A stretch of 64,000 nucleotides of DNA from Theionarchaea archaeon (GCA_018992685.1 JACVGT010000007.1:1-64000), one strand, 5' to 3'; shown: positions 1 through 9,092, counted from the stretch's first letter. The notes: a model not told the origin generated them from the letters alone. Program-made: numbers and translations.

Positions 1-40
1 CAGCACCTAATAAGACAGCTCCTATTTTTTTAAGCTTCAT
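1..40 (-). CDS. 5' end of a secreted protein gene, probably S-layer type (partial)
   Basis: Only the first 13 codons are in the window. They read Met-Lys-Leu-Lys-Lys followed by a hydrophobic, Gly/Ala-rich stretch, which is a typical start of an archaeal Sec signal peptide and resembles S-layer protein signal peptides. A strong ribosome site (AGGAGG, about positions 51-56 on the minus strand) precedes the ATG at 40. A TATA-like box lies at 119-127, giving a leader of roughly 55-60 nt. The S-layer assignment is inference from the signal peptide alone. Confidence 0.55.
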   Translation of the reverse strand, partial: MKLKKIGAVLLGA

Positions 41-118
41 TTCTATAATCCTCCTACCTGTTTTTGTGATTTGTTTAGGGTCCCATCTGGTATGTTATTA
101 TATCATTAACACAAGCTA

Positions 119-134
119 CTATATAAGCTTTTCG
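119..134 (-). promoter_or_regulatory. TATA/BRE promoter of the gene at 1-40
   Basis: The minus strand carries a TATA-like box (CTTATATAG) preceded by a purine-rich BRE-like tract. Thirteen bases of this site (122-134) are identical to the promoter at 20718-20730 upstream of another secreted-protein gene. Confidence 0.5.
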
Positions 135-186
135 GTATTGCTAATCAATAATACTAATCATCAGTAGTTAAGATTCGACAGTTGTC

Positions 187-906
187 TTATATGTGTCTGG
201 CAATTGACTCAGAAACAAAGCTGTGAACCACTTCAGACAGATCCATGCCAATATTTTGGATTTCCCGCAAGGACAATGAAATGGTATCTGGCTCTACAAT
301 GCTCATGGCAACAGGAACTAGCCTGACTACAGCCAGAAAAACATCCTCAATATCCTCGAAGAGTACTTCAACGCCCACCACACCGGTCCAATCAGGCCCT
401 TCTGTTCTTCTTGAGTTTATCTTGTTGATGTAGGCCCCTGCTGAGTTGACAGTTTCCATGACTGTTTCTTTCAGCCTTTCTTCAGTGTCTGAGCGGCCTT
501 CAAATACCATCTTCATGAGGATCCCCCCGTAGCTTATGGTCTCATCAATGAAATCAGGGTCCACACCAGGAGCCTCCTGGAATCTCCTGCCAGCATTCTG
601 GATGGCTATTCCGAGTTTCTGGCTGAGTTTGCTGATTCGCGAAGAGATGTCTCCGAACACAGGAAGGAGCTCTCTTGGTTCAAGCGATACCGAGCCACTG
701 CTGACATCAATGGCCGTGGGAGTGAGACGCATGCATAGATTGATATACGCTCTGAAATCAGCTTTCAGCCTGATCTGCAACACGCCTGAGTAGTATCGGG
801 TTCCTTCGACTTCATGCTCAATAATCTCTTCGGACTTGGATGTGATGACAGTGGCGTTGGTTTCCACATCAGTAAGAAGTTCACGGAGAGAGCTTTCTAC
901 CGCCAT
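187..906 (-). CDS. Hypothetical protein, about 239 residues
   Basis: I do not recognise a family. The protein is mostly amphipathic with no signal peptide or membrane segment. It contains a repeated character of acidic, Val/Ile-rich strands and helices, for example around the segments RLTPTAIDVSSGSVSLEPRE and RLVPVAMSIVEPDTISLSLR, which look like two related halves and may reflect an internal duplication. The frame is open further upstream. A TATA-like box at 973-980 puts the transcript start near 950, which would fit either a leaderless start at the ATG at 951 or, as chosen here, the ATG at 906 after a short leader. The gene is a single unit. Confidence 0.6.
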   Translation of the reverse strand: MAVESSLRELLTDVETNATVITSKSEEIIEHEVEGTRYYSGVLQIRLKADFRAYINLCMRLTPTAIDVSSGSVSLEPRELLPVFGDISSRISKLSQKLGIAIQNAGRRFQEAPGVDPDFIDETISYGGILMKMVFEGRSDTEERLKETVMETVNSAGAYINKINSRRTEGPDWTGVVGVEVLFEDIEDVFLAVVRLVPVAMSIVEPDTISLSLREIQNIGMDLSEVVHSFVSESIARHI

Positions 907-1192
907 GCTACTATTACTCTGTGCCTCTACGAAGAAGGTACAGTCAATCATACATGGACTGCAGTAAAAACACTTATAAATGTTTGGAGATTGATGCCAT
1001 TTGTACGAGTTCATGTGCGTGCCTGATTTTGGAGATAAGCCCAGCCACACGAAACAACCCAAGGAGGGACAGGGTTGCTGTCTGAGGGGAGAAGATGTCT
1101 TCAGCACGAAAAGAAGGCAGACCTAGGAGTCAGGGATGAGCATCGACCTGTAGATTCTTCCGGATGAATCTTTCTTGCTCTTATCCTCGTTG

Positions 1193-1642
1193 TTATTGAG
1201 TGATTGTAACTTTTCGTATTCTTATCCCCGCATTTCGAAGAAGCTGCATCTTTATTTGGTTATCTACATCGTATTCTTCTTCGTACACGATTTCCCTCAC
1301 TCCTGCGTTGATCAGGATTTTTGTACAACTCATACAGGGGAAGTGAGTGGTATAAATGACCGAATTCTCAGTGGAGGTTCCATGGAGTGCAGCCTGCACT
1401 ATTGTATTCTGCTCTGCGTGGACTCCTCGACAGTGATGGGATTCTTCCAGAGACCTTGACTCCAGGCGTAGACAAGTTTCCGTGGTGCAGTGGGGGATCC
1501 CTCTTGGTGCTCCATTATACCCTGTGGCGATGATATGGTTGTCTTTTACGAGGACTGCACCCACATGTTGTTTGACGCAGGTTGATCGTTCAGAAACTAG
1601 TCGGGCAATTTTCATGAAGTATGTGTCAACATCGATTCTCAT
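1193..1642 (-). CDS. dCMP deaminase (cytidine/deoxycytidylate deaminase family)
   Basis: This 149-residue protein matches the deoxycytidylate deaminase family, which converts dCMP to dUMP in thymidylate precursor synthesis. The zinc-site motifs are visible: His-Ala-Glu (in CRGVHAEQN) supplies one zinc ligand and the proton-shuttle Glu, and PCMSC supplies the two Cys ligands. The length is normal for the family. A GTG at 1645 lies directly before the ATG at 1642; the ATG is preferred. An additional Cys/His-containing segment between residues 50 and 75 fits the extra zinc site of ComE-type dCMP deaminases. It could alternatively act on free deoxycytidine derivatives, but the dCMP assignment is most likely. 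Confidence 0.88.
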   Translation of the reverse strand: MRIDVDTYFMKIARLVSERSTCVKQHVGAVLVKDNHIIATGYNGAPRGIPHCTTETCLRLESRSLEESHHCRGVHAEQNTIVQAALHGTSTENSVIYTTHFPCMSCTKILINAGVREIVYEEEYDVDNQIKMQLLRNAGIRIRKVTITQ

Positions 1643-1738
1643 CACGTTGGGAAGGTACAGTACCTTAAAAGCTCACCGGTTCACGAAGGCGATGTACCAG
1701 AATCTCTGAAAGACCCTGAGTCTGCATGGGTCTCCTTC

Positions 1739-2090
1739 TAATATAATATATAAAGCATACGTGGGAGACGTCACCGGGGTCAGGGCGATTTCATCTATGT
1801 CTCTTTCCTGTGTGAATGTGCAGAGGGCAGCTTCTGGCATACCCTTTCCTTTCAGCAGGCTAGGTCCTTCATGGCCCAGGCAGGCTGGAACTTCTCTGTG
1901 TAGACGGATACGTCGAAATTCAACCTAAATTTCGAGGAAGGGTACTCTGTATTCACTGTATTTCGGAAGTCCCTCCCTGCTACGGTGGGTACATCGTGAG
2001 AAGAGAGGCAAAGGAGTAGACCAGGCAGGAGCGTACCCTGATCCGCCTGCCTTGCAGCACGTGTTCTCCCCTTGAAAACTGCAAAACCTT
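1739..2090. other. Gene-free stretch with promoter-like box and hairpins; possible RNA
   Basis: No convincing protein gene is visible. A TATA-like tract lies at 1739-1755 and two hairpins follow: a 7-bp stem with a 7-base loop at about 1914-1934, and a 7-bp stem pairing 2023-2029 with 2046-2052. The block CAGGCAGG occurs twice, near 1877 and 2022. This could be a small RNA or just an untranslated region; no known RNA family was recognised. Confidence 0.2.
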
Positions 2091-2105
2091 TTTAAACTAT
2101 ATAAG
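2089..2105 (+). promoter_or_regulatory. TATA box for the membrane protein gene at 2118
   Basis: The segment CCTTTTTAAAC is centred about 25 bp before the ATG at 2118, the spacing expected for a leaderless archaeal transcript. A second AT-rich box (ACTATATAAG) follows immediately. Confidence 0.5.
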
Positions 2106-2117
2106 AACAACACTGAC

Positions 2118-2771
2118 ATGGAAGATAAAACCAAGGTATCGCTGCTGTTTATGCTGATCGGTGGATTGTTGGGGATTCTTTCCGCCTTCCTGAGTATCCT
2201 AGGGATTCCCAACACGGTGATTCTCCTCTTGTATGCGGTAATTCTGTATGGGACGACGTATCTGTATCCTCTGATAGGCGTGAAGCTTGAAAAACTGGGA
2301 GAAAGTCGCCCCAGATCAGCTCTGGGGGGCGTGTGGTCGTCGCTCCTGTCCTGGCTTGTGATCTGGACCATGGTCTTCTATGTGATTTCTCCAGTGATCA
2401 TTCTGGCGGGCCCGGATCATGCAGAAGCTGCTCAAGACCTTGGGACGTTCCTGGAATCAAGTGGGGTCCGTGTGTCTATTGCTGATGATTATACACGCTA
2501 CTTGTTTGCTCACCAGGTCATTGTAGTGGGCTCTCGGGTCAGTCTCCCTGTCGGAACAAGTTACGGGGTAACAGTTTTCCCTGACGCTGTCCAGCAGTTA
2601 ATCAGGGCAGAACAGCCCAAGGGAACTGTGACCAGAGAGGAAATTGACTCTGGCGAGCTGATTACGATTAACAAGACTGGTAGGACTATACTTGTCATTT
2701 CAGGAACTGACGCAGCAGTTGACAGGATAGCGCAGGAACAACAGGAGAAGATACTTAATTTGGTGCAGTAG
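2118..2771 (+). CDS. Membrane protein with a C-terminal extracytoplasmic domain
   Basis: The 217-residue protein has three hydrophobic helices (about residues 8-30, 35-55 and 72-97) followed by a soluble domain of about 110 residues. That domain alternates Val/Ile-rich strands with short helices (HQVIVVGSRVSLP, then TILVISGTDAAVDRI), reminiscent of S-layer/cell-wall-binding Rossmann-like repeats, but I cannot name the family. The TATA-like box 25 bp upstream suggests a leaderless start at the ATG. The stop is followed after 8 bp by the next gene, so the two are probably cotranscribed. Confidence 0.65.
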   Translation: MEDKTKVSLLFMLIGGLLGILSAFLSILGIPNTVILLLYAVILYGTTYLYPLIGVKLEKLGESRPRSALGGVWSSLLSWLVIWTMVFYVISPVIILAGPDHAEAAQDLGTFLESSGVRVSIADDYTRYLFAHQVIVVGSRVSLPVGTSYGVTVFPDAVQQLIRAEQPKGTVTREEIDSGELITINKTGRTILVISGTDAAVDRIAQEQQEKILNLVQ

Positions 2772-2779
2772 GTGATAAA

Positions 2780-3409
2780 ATGACTGGAAAGGATGTGGCT
2801 TTCATCATGCTCTTCATGCTCTTTATCCTTTCAGTTATGGGAAATGCCTTCTTGCTGTATTATTCTATTGAGTCTGATCAGGATGACAGGACTTTAGAGC
2901 AGAAAATAGCTTCCCTGGAGGCTGAGAAGAACAACCTGTACTACCAGTACGATCGACAGAAGCATGAGCTGGAAGAGGAAAACGAGGATCTCCAGAAGGA
3001 AATCGATTCACTGAATTCCAGCGTCAGAGAACTTCAGAGAGAACTGGAGTCACAAACAGGAAATACCATTTCATACGAAGGACTGGTGGATTCTCTGAGA
3101 ATGCGAGTGTATGATCTGGAGGCAGAAGCCCAGGAACTGGAAAACGATCTGAATGAATGTAGGTCACACCAGGTGCACTCTGATTGTTCCTACTGGGCTG
3201 ACCCTTACTGTTCGTGCTATCCATGTCAGAGTTGTGGCACCTGCCATCATTCAGTGTCTGTTTCAAATGTTTCGGGCACATTCAAAGGAAACGCGTATGA
3301 CGCTATAATTTTCGTGTATCTCAATTACTATCCGTGCAATGCTTTGAGGATTTATGTGGATATTCTAGACATTGATACAATACAGATCGTGGGAGTGGAC
3401 TGGGATTAG
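2780..3409 (+). CDS. Membrane-anchored coiled-coil protein with a Cys-rich domain
   Basis: One N-terminal hydrophobic helix (about residues 7-28) anchors the 209-residue protein. Residues 35-130 form a long Glu/Leu/Lys-rich coiled coil. A cysteine cluster follows (about residues 131-160, with CSCYPCQSCGTC), and the C-terminus is a short strand-rich domain. The Cys pattern could bind a metal or form disulfides outside the cell; no known domain was recognised. It lies 8 bp after the preceding membrane protein gene and ends 1 bp before the RLI gene, so the three probably form one transcript. Confidence 0.65.
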   Translation: MTGKDVAFIMLFMLFILSVMGNAFLLYYSIESDQDDRTLEQKIASLEAEKNNLYYQYDRQKHELEEENEDLQKEIDSLNSSVRELQRELESQTGNTISYEGLVDSLRMRVYDLEAEAQELENDLNECRSHQVHSDCSYWADPYCSCYPCQSCGTCHHSVSVSNVSGTFKGNAYDAIIFVYLNYYPCNALRIYVDILDIDTIQIVGVDWD

Positions 3410-3410
3410 C

Positions 3411-5171
3411 ATGAGGATTGCAGTATTGGACCTAGACAAGTGCGAACCTAAAAAATGCCATTATATGTGTATCAAATTCTGTCCTGGAGTGAGAATGGGT
3501 GAAGAGACAATCATTATGGACGAAGATACGAAAAAACCCGTGATCAGCGAGGTGTTGTGTACAGGGTGTGGCATCTGCATTCACAAGTGTCCCTTTGATG
3601 CAATTACTATTGTGAATCTGCCTGAGGAACTGGACCAGCCAATTCACCAGTTTGGACCCAACAGTTTCAGACTGTACAGACTTCCCATTCCCAGGGAGAA
3701 CCAGGTGTTGGGGTTACTGGGTGCCAATGGGGTAGGCAAGACCACAGCAATCCGGATACTATGTGGAGAGATTACCCCTAACCTGGGCGACTATGGTGGG
3801 TCTGAAGGCAAGCCTGATCTGTCTCAGTATTTCAGAGGCTCAGAACTGCAAACGTATTTTGAACGGCTGGAATCCAAAGAACTGAAGGTTGTGATGAAAC
3901 CGCAGCAAATCACCAGGATACCTGCTGTGGTCAAAGGAACAGTAGAGGACGTCATTGGGAAAATAGATGAGAGAGGGGTTTCCAATACACTGTATGAAGC
4001 CCTTGGCATGCAGGAGGCTCTGTCCAAGGATATTTCAAGTCTATCTGGGGGAGAATTACAGAGACTCGCTTTGATTGTGGCCATGTGCAGGGAAGCAGAC
4101 GTGTACTATTTTGATGAGCCTTCCAGTTACCTGGATATTACCCAGAGGCTGAATGCTTCCAGGGCAATCAGGGACTTATCTGAATCTAAGAGTGTCATTG
4201 TCGTGGAGCATGACCTGGCTCTACTGGACTATCTATCTGACTATGTGCATGTATTGTATGGGCAGCCGGCGGTGTACGGTGTCTGTTCTGTTCCATACGG
4301 GGTGAGAGTGGGTATCAATTCATATCTGAGAGGGTATTTGAAAGAGGAGAATGTACGATTCAGAAAGGAAGAGATTATATTTGATACAGCAGGCAAGGTG
4401 TGGAAGGGTGAGGAGATCATGTTGGCATATCCTCCCCTGAGGAAGGAGTTTGAGGGGTTTGTGTTCCAAGGGAGTCAGGGTGAAATCCATATGGGAGAGG
4501 TTCTGGGTATTATTGGGCCAAATGCTATCGGGAAGTCCACATTTGTGAAGATATTGGCAGGCGTAATTGAGGGTGAGGAGAAGTTTGAGACAACATTGAA
4601 GATTTCGTACAAGCCGCAGTATTTGCAGTCTGACTATGAAGGGAGTGTTGAGATGGTGCTGATGCAGGTAAACAAAAAGCCCCTGAGTTCGTTACAGATG
4701 ACGGAGATTGTGAAACCACTGGGGTTGGAGCGATTATTGGAGAACGTCGTATCAGAGCTGAGTGGAGGGGAGCTACAGCGGGTGAGCATTGCGGTATGTC
4801 TGCTGCAGGAGGCCGATATGTATCTACTGGATGAACCTACTGCACATTTGGACGTGGAGCAGAGGCTGGCCATGGCAAAGGTTGTGAGGCGGTTTGTGGA
4901 GAAGAATGAGAAAGCTGCCATGGTGGTCGAACATGATATTGTGTCTGTAGACTATCTGTCTGATAGGTTGCTTGTGTTTTCAGGTGTGCCAGGTGTGGAG
5001 GGAGAGACTTCCGAACCTGTAGGGTTAAAGGATGGGATGAATGCGTTTCTGAAGAGTATTGGGGTGACCTTTAGAAGAGAGCCTGAATCAGGAAGACCGC
5101 GGGCTAACAAGGAAGGTTCGTTACTGGACAGGGAACAGAAATCCCGTGGGGAGTACTACTATAGCAGATAG
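3411..5171 (+). CDS. ABCE1/RLI ribosome-recycling ATPase
   Basis: This is the conserved archaeal/eukaryotic ATPase that splits ribosomes after termination, acting in the cytoplasm. The 586-residue length is normal. An N-terminal Fe-S domain carries eight Cys (residues 11, 16, 20, 24, 50, 53, 56 and 60) for two 4Fe-4S clusters. Two ABC cassettes follow: Walker A at about 104-111 (GANGVGKT) and a second GPNAIGKS, each with an LSGGELQR signature and a DEP Walker B. The frame is open upstream of the ATG at 3411, but the conserved start MRIAVLDLDKC fixes it. The gene begins 1 bp after the preceding stop. An unrelated, charged C-terminal tail of about 30 residues is present. Confidence 0.97.
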   Translation: MRIAVLDLDKCEPKKCHYMCIKFCPGVRMGEETIIMDEDTKKPVISEVLCTGCGICIHKCPFDAITIVNLPEELDQPIHQFGPNSFRLYRLPIPRENQVLGLLGANGVGKTTAIRILCGEITPNLGDYGGSEGKPDLSQYFRGSELQTYFERLESKELKVVMKPQQITRIPAVVKGTVEDVIGKIDERGVSNTLYEALGMQEALSKDISSLSGGELQRLALIVAMCREADVYYFDEPSSYLDITQRLNASRAIRDLSESKSVIVVEHDLALLDYLSDYVHVLYGQPAVYGVCSVPYGVRVGINSYLRGYLKEENVRFRKEEIIFDTAGKVWKGEEIMLAYPPLRKEFEGFVFQGSQGEIHMGEVLGIIGPNAIGKSTFVKILAGVIEGEEKFETTLKISYKPQYLQSDYEGSVEMVLMQVNKKPLSSLQMTEIVKPLGLERLLENVVSELSGGELQRVSIAVCLLQEADMYLLDEPTAHLDVEQRLAMAKVVRRFVEKNEKAAMVVEHDIVSVDYLSDRLLVFSGVPGVEGETSEPVGLKDGMNAFLKSIGVTFRREPESGRPRANKEGSLLDREQKSRGEYYYSR

Positions 5172-5175
5172 ATGG

Positions 5176-5277
5176 CTTCAATACTTGTTGAAGTTAACGA
5201 TTATTGACGTTGTTAATTGATATCGGAAAGAGATATTCTTGAACAACAATAAATATTGACTTCGATCAGTGTTGAAG
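5176..5277. repeat. Degenerate ~102-bp direct repeat, left copy
   Basis: Two palindromic sites, 5176-5193 (CTTCAA, 6-base spacer, TTGAAG) and 5260-5277 (CTTCGA, spacer, TTGAAG), begin exactly 84 bp apart. The same arrangement with the same 84-bp spacing is found at 7297-7398 in the same orientation. The intervening AT-rich bases are partly alike. The two copies bracket a decayed gene. Confidence 0.6.
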
Positions 5278-5334
5278 TTATGGAATTATTGTCGTGATAG
5301 CAATAAACAAAGAAATCAGAAAGAATAAACGATA

Positions 5335-6947
5335 TTATTCTTGATTAGAGGAGGAGCTGTGTTTAAGATAGTGTAGAGACCTCTTGGTGGATAGAGTGTA
5401 TGGGTGATCAGGTCCAAGGATTTCATGAAATGTCCGGTGAGCTTTCTCAAAACACTCCACCATCTTCCTGGAATCTCCCAACGACTTCCAGGCAGATCCC
5501 AGGTTGTTGAGTCTCGTGGCCACAGAAGGATGCTTTTCTCCATATACTTCCCTGTCAATAGCCAGGGCTTTCTCATAATACTCCACCGCTTCCTTCAAGA
5601 AACTCATATCCTCAAGTACCCATCCGAACTCAAGATAAAACTCTGAATAATGCTCATCTCTCATTTCCTGCGAAATACTTTTCACAATACGCAGTCCAGT
5701 GATCAGAGCTTCTTTGTATGCGAGATAATTCTTTAGGAAACGCAGCAGTTCCCCTCTTTTTCAACAGCCAGATCCTGCATCCCACACTGTGTCGCATGGC
5801 CAATCAATTCAGACGCAAATATGGGCTCATAATCCTCAGAAGATGATAGCAGTCTTTGGTAGAACTCTGTGGGGGCATGGTGGCACTTCCTTCGAACTTC
5901 CTTATCAAAACTGTTAGAAATCACATCCCGAAAAAGGGGAGTCACCCAATAGTACACATTCTTTCCTATATCTTCTTCCACAAGGCTCAACCTGACAGCC
6001 AACTTCAACTCCTGTTCCCATTCTCATAGGTCTCTGCAGACCAGGCAAATTCCCTCCCTTACAACAGGCAGACGAAACACAGATGATCTCCCCAATACCC
6101 TTTGAAATTCGTGGTACTGACTTTTCAATATCTCTTTCAAAATGAGTTTCTGAACGAATTCTTCCTGTCTTCCTTCAACTTTCTTCAATAGTGACTGTAC
6201 ATCCAAATCCTCTTCTACTTCCAGTAGCGTATTTATATCTTCCATCGGTCTGGGATTTCTCCGTCCAGCTTGAATCAATTTCTCTCTAGTCCCTGCGTCA
6301 GGATAATTCTCGATCTGGCTGTTTTCCAGGTAGATATACTGAATATTTCGCCGCTTTGGCCTTGCCTTCTGACCATTTTCAACCAAGGATATCAGAGGTG
6401 TCCCATCTGAAGAGAGGCGGAGTGCGTACCATTCCGAAGAACTATCCTTTGCCATTTCTTTCCTGGCAGTAGAGACGGCATCAACAACAGACTTTCCCCT
6501 GTTCAGTTCAACGTACACTTTATTAGCAGCTTCAGTGGCCCCATGATCTGAAATTGAACTAGCACCTAAAGACGCTAACTATGAGCATTAGCTTCCTGAA
6601 GAGCACGCTTCAATAGCTGTCTGTCGCCATTTATGAGGGAAAAAAGTTTCCCACCAACTTGCTCCAGCAGAGAGTCAACGTGATGGATTTTGAAATCCTC
6701 CCACATCTTTGAGATCCCAGAGATAGATTGGGATTCACACACATTCGTGTCTCTACTGCCGTCTGGCATTGTCTCAGTCAGGGATATTCTTTCCTCCTCT
6801 GATCAAGGATCACTCCAAAGCACACTACCATGTAACCCCTCTATTGCAGCAGAATAACCTCTCGTGAAGAGAGCTGTCAGCTGCGCGATTTAGCATTTCA
6901 ACATTTCTTGTTTGAGTCAGCAGTGATTTAAGGTTTTCGGAAATCAT
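5335..6947 (-). pseudogene. Decayed CHAT protease/STAND ATPase/TPR protein gene
   Basis: Fragments of one protein lie in order on the minus strand, separated by stops or frameshifts. A probable N-terminus is read from the ATG at 6947 to about 6830. A short segment lies at 6769-6575. The end of a CHAT (caspase-like) domain lies at 6518-6024 (LNRGKSVVDAVSTARKE and EWYALRLSSDGTPL), followed by a STAND-type linker. Part of the STAND/winged-helix region lies at 6008-5733 (YYWVTPLFRDVI), and kinesin-light-chain-like TPRs at 5685-5335. The catalytic His/Cys of the CHAT domain and the ATPase Walker A motif are not visible, so much has been deleted. A TATA-like box near 6969-6979 would have driven it. 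Intact relatives act in stress or defence signalling; this copy should be inactive. Confidence 0.75.
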
Positions 6948-7296
6948 CTTTTTTTCTCTTTCTTGTGCCAAATAAATGCTAAATTAACAATAATCTGATA
7001 ATTGCCAATTCTCATTATAGATGATCACATCCTCATATTGAACTATAAAAGGAAATCTATGATCGGCAAATTTCCTCACCTTTAAAATCCCATTTTAAGG
7101 AGGGATTTTTCTCCTCCCGTTGAAGTCAGTAGTGACACAAGTGGAGTTCTCCGTAGTGGCACCTGACATCAAGCCCCCATACTCCATCTCTACGTTCTGA
7201 GAGTTCCCTTTGTGTTGTAAGCCTGATAAAGATTCATGTACTCTCTTGTTACTAGACCAGGTACTCACATACTTCTTTCTTTTCTTATCACATTGG
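6948..7296. other. AT-rich intergenic region upstream of the decayed gene
   Basis: The stretch is AT-rich and without a supported gene. A hairpin with a GGAGG/CCTCC stem and T-rich loop lies at about 7099-7119. Several TATA-like boxes are present, but only the one near 6974 on the minus strand is placed to serve a start codon. Confidence 0.3.
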
Positions 7297-7398
7297 TTTC
7301 AATATATGTTGAAGTTAAAGTTTACCAATAGCGGTTATCAATAGAGCATAGATATAATTTGAAACAGCAAAGAATAATAGCTTCAATTAATGTTGAAG
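7297..7398. repeat. Degenerate ~102-bp direct repeat, right copy
   Basis: Palindromes at 7297-7314 (TTTCAA, 6-base spacer, TTGAAG, one mismatch) and 7381-7398 (CTTCAA, spacer, TTGAAG) start 84 bp apart, matching the left copy at 5176-5277 in spacing and orientation. The starts of the two copies are 2121 bp apart. Confidence 0.6.
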
Positions 7399-7846
7399 TT
7401 ATTTAACATTGATTTATATTCTCTTATATTCAAAGAACAGGAATAAAAAGACAAAACCTTACTTTTACTCTACAACAGGAAATGAATAATTGCAGAAGGT
7501 CGTTGCTTGATGTCTCCTACCATTTCAGAATCTGACAGTCACATCGTATGGAAGATGATTCTCTCCAGCAGAGGCCTACCACTGTCATAATCTCCTTTGA
7601 GTAACATGGATTGATCTCACACTCTGGATCAGGTTGTCTCTTCGGGAGAGAAATGTGTGTGGCAAAATCTGCAGTTCCAAAGCCCTGCACGACCTCAGGG
7701 TGAGGCACCTGACAGGAAGACTACAGTGCAAGAAGAGAATTCGGGTCACTTTTCTGGTAAAAAATCCCCTGACACTCTTTGATAGAAGAAGTACTCCTTC
7801 CTTTTTGGAATGAGACAAATTCCTAAATAAGATTGCCTGATGAAAC
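7399..7846. other. Gene-free stretch before the ribose-5-phosphate isomerase gene
   Basis: No supported gene. A 63-codon open frame on the minus strand at 7517-7708 has no ribosome site or recognisable motif and is not called. Confidence 0.3.
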
Positions 7847-7882
7847 CGAAAAGTATAAAGTGTGAAGGGATGGAGTACCACC

Positions 7883-8545
7883 ATGTCTCAAGCATATGAA
7901 AAGAGAGACCTGGGAGTAACAGCTTCCAGAATGATAAAGGATGGGATGGTTGTTGGACTGGGCACAGGATCCACTGCAGCGGAATTCATCAAGGCTCTTG
8001 GGGAAAGAATCCGCACAGAGGGCATAACCGTGTACGGGGTTCCCACTTCGTACCAGGCCCACCTTCTGGCGGAGCAGCACAACATTCAGATAGTCACCTC
8101 TCAGACCATCGATATAGCGGTGGACGGAGCGGACCAGGTGGACCACCACGACTTCATTTCCAAGGGAGGCGGAGGTGCTCTCCTCAAGGAGAAACTGGTA
8201 GACTACAGGGCAGATCGGCTGATGATTCTGGCCGATTTTCACAAATTCGTGGAGAAGATAACAAAGGTTTTTGTCGAAGTTCATCCTCAGGCCATTCATT
8301 CAGTTCAGGAAGAGCTGTCACAGTACGGGACATGTGTCCTGCGTACTGTCCATGGACACCCTATTGAAGAGGGCGACCAGGTATTCATCACAGAATCAGG
8401 AAACGTGATCTTTGATGTAAAGACCACGGTTGAGGATCCTGTCAGGATGGAACGCGAGCTCAATGCAATCCACGGAGTTATGGAGAACGGGCTGTTCACC
8501 CGGACGTGTATAGTTATTCAAAGACCAAGAGGAATTCCCGGATAG
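7883..8545 (+). CDS. rpiA: Ribose-5-phosphate isomerase A
   Basis: The enzyme interconverts ribose 5-phosphate and ribulose 5-phosphate in the cytoplasm, supplying PRPP and nucleotide synthesis. The 220-residue length is typical. Family motifs are visible: GLGTGSTAAEF near residue 28, DGADQVD near 82, and SKGGGGALLKEK near 95, the last two containing the catalytic Asp and Lys of the family. A GTG at 7862 is in frame, but a TATA-like box (AGTATAAAG, about 7849-7858) is 27 bp from the ATG at 7883, so a leaderless start at 7883 is chosen. It stands alone as a transcription unit. Confidence 0.95.
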   Translation: MSQAYEKRDLGVTASRMIKDGMVVGLGTGSTAAEFIKALGERIRTEGITVYGVPTSYQAHLLAEQHNIQIVTSQTIDIAVDGADQVDHHDFISKGGGGALLKEKLVDYRADRLMILADFHKFVEKITKVFVEVHPQAIHSVQEELSQYGTCVLRTVHGHPIEEGDQVFITESGNVIFDVKTTVEDPVRMERELNAIHGVMENGLFTRTCIVIQRPRGIPG

Positions 8546-8655
8546 GTCTCATGCAGTATGACATGCACATGTATGTGATGCCAGAAGAAGTAAGAGACAG
8601 GGAGTCTGTTATCACGGGCAAGACCATCAATTCTGATATTCTTCCCGCCATTATC

Positions 8656-9060
8656 TCAAGGTTGTTTTTCTCGGAAGACTTTCATCATTTGCTTTCTCAG
8701 TCTGCGAAACTCTGTTTCATCATTGGCTTCCTTTGCCACTCTCATGGCATCCAGAATCTCAATGAGAAAATCAATTGTCTCCAACGGTATGACGTTGCAG
8801 TAGACAGCCAGCAGAAATGTTGCCATTGCTCTGTCAATATTCTCTCGTGCCAATCGAATGTTCTCCGCAACTCCCTGCTTGGTGATGTTCCGCCTGGCGG
8901 CGATCTCTTCATAGGTAGTCTTCTCTCCCATGTCTTGGTTCCACACGTAGGTCACGTAGTCCTTTATTTGCCTCTTTGTGAAGTAACTCGTTTCAAGCAG
9001 TCTTTTGGCAAAAGAGTCACTGTTCAGCCACCTTTCTACATAGGTTAAAGTGAACTGCAT
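8656..9060 (-). CDS. Helix-turn-helix transcription regulator, sigma-70 region 4-like
   Basis: The 134-residue protein has a probable HTH at residues 45-70 (YEEIAARRNITKQGVAENI), with the pattern of a sigma-70 region 4 or TrmB-type DNA-binding helix pair. The rest is helical, with charged C-terminal residues. Two adjacent ATGs exist; the second (9060) has better spacing to the GGTGA ribosome site. Just upstream, between the TATA box (9104-9110) and the start, is a near-perfect palindrome (9073-9092), which strongly suggests that the protein or a relative represses this promoter. Target genes elsewhere are unknown. Confidence 0.75.
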   Translation of the reverse strand: MQFTLTYVERWLNSDSFAKRLLETSYFTKRQIKDYVTYVWNQDMGEKTTYEEIAARRNITKQGVAENIRLARENIDRAMATFLLAVYCNVIPLETIDFLIEILDAMRVAKEANDETEFRRLRKQMMKVFREKQP

Positions 9061-9072
9061 CATATCACCAAA

Positions 9073-9092
9073 GTCAAGTCAAATTACTTGAC
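9073..9092 (-). promoter_or_regulatory. Palindromic operator of the HTH regulator gene
   Basis: A 7-bp inverted repeat (GTCAAGT, 6-base spacer, ACTTGAC) lies immediately downstream of the TATA-like box at 9104-9110 and upstream of the start codon. This is the usual place for a repressor site in archaea. Binding by the adjacent regulator is inference. Confidence 0.6.

Noticed and set aside
5176-7398. CRISPR-like palindromic repeats
   Set aside because: Only two pairs with 66-bp gaps, degenerate and not in a regular array; spacing does not fit a CRISPR.
7517-7708. 63-codon minus-strand frame before rpiA
   Set aside because: No promoter, ribosome site or motif was seen.
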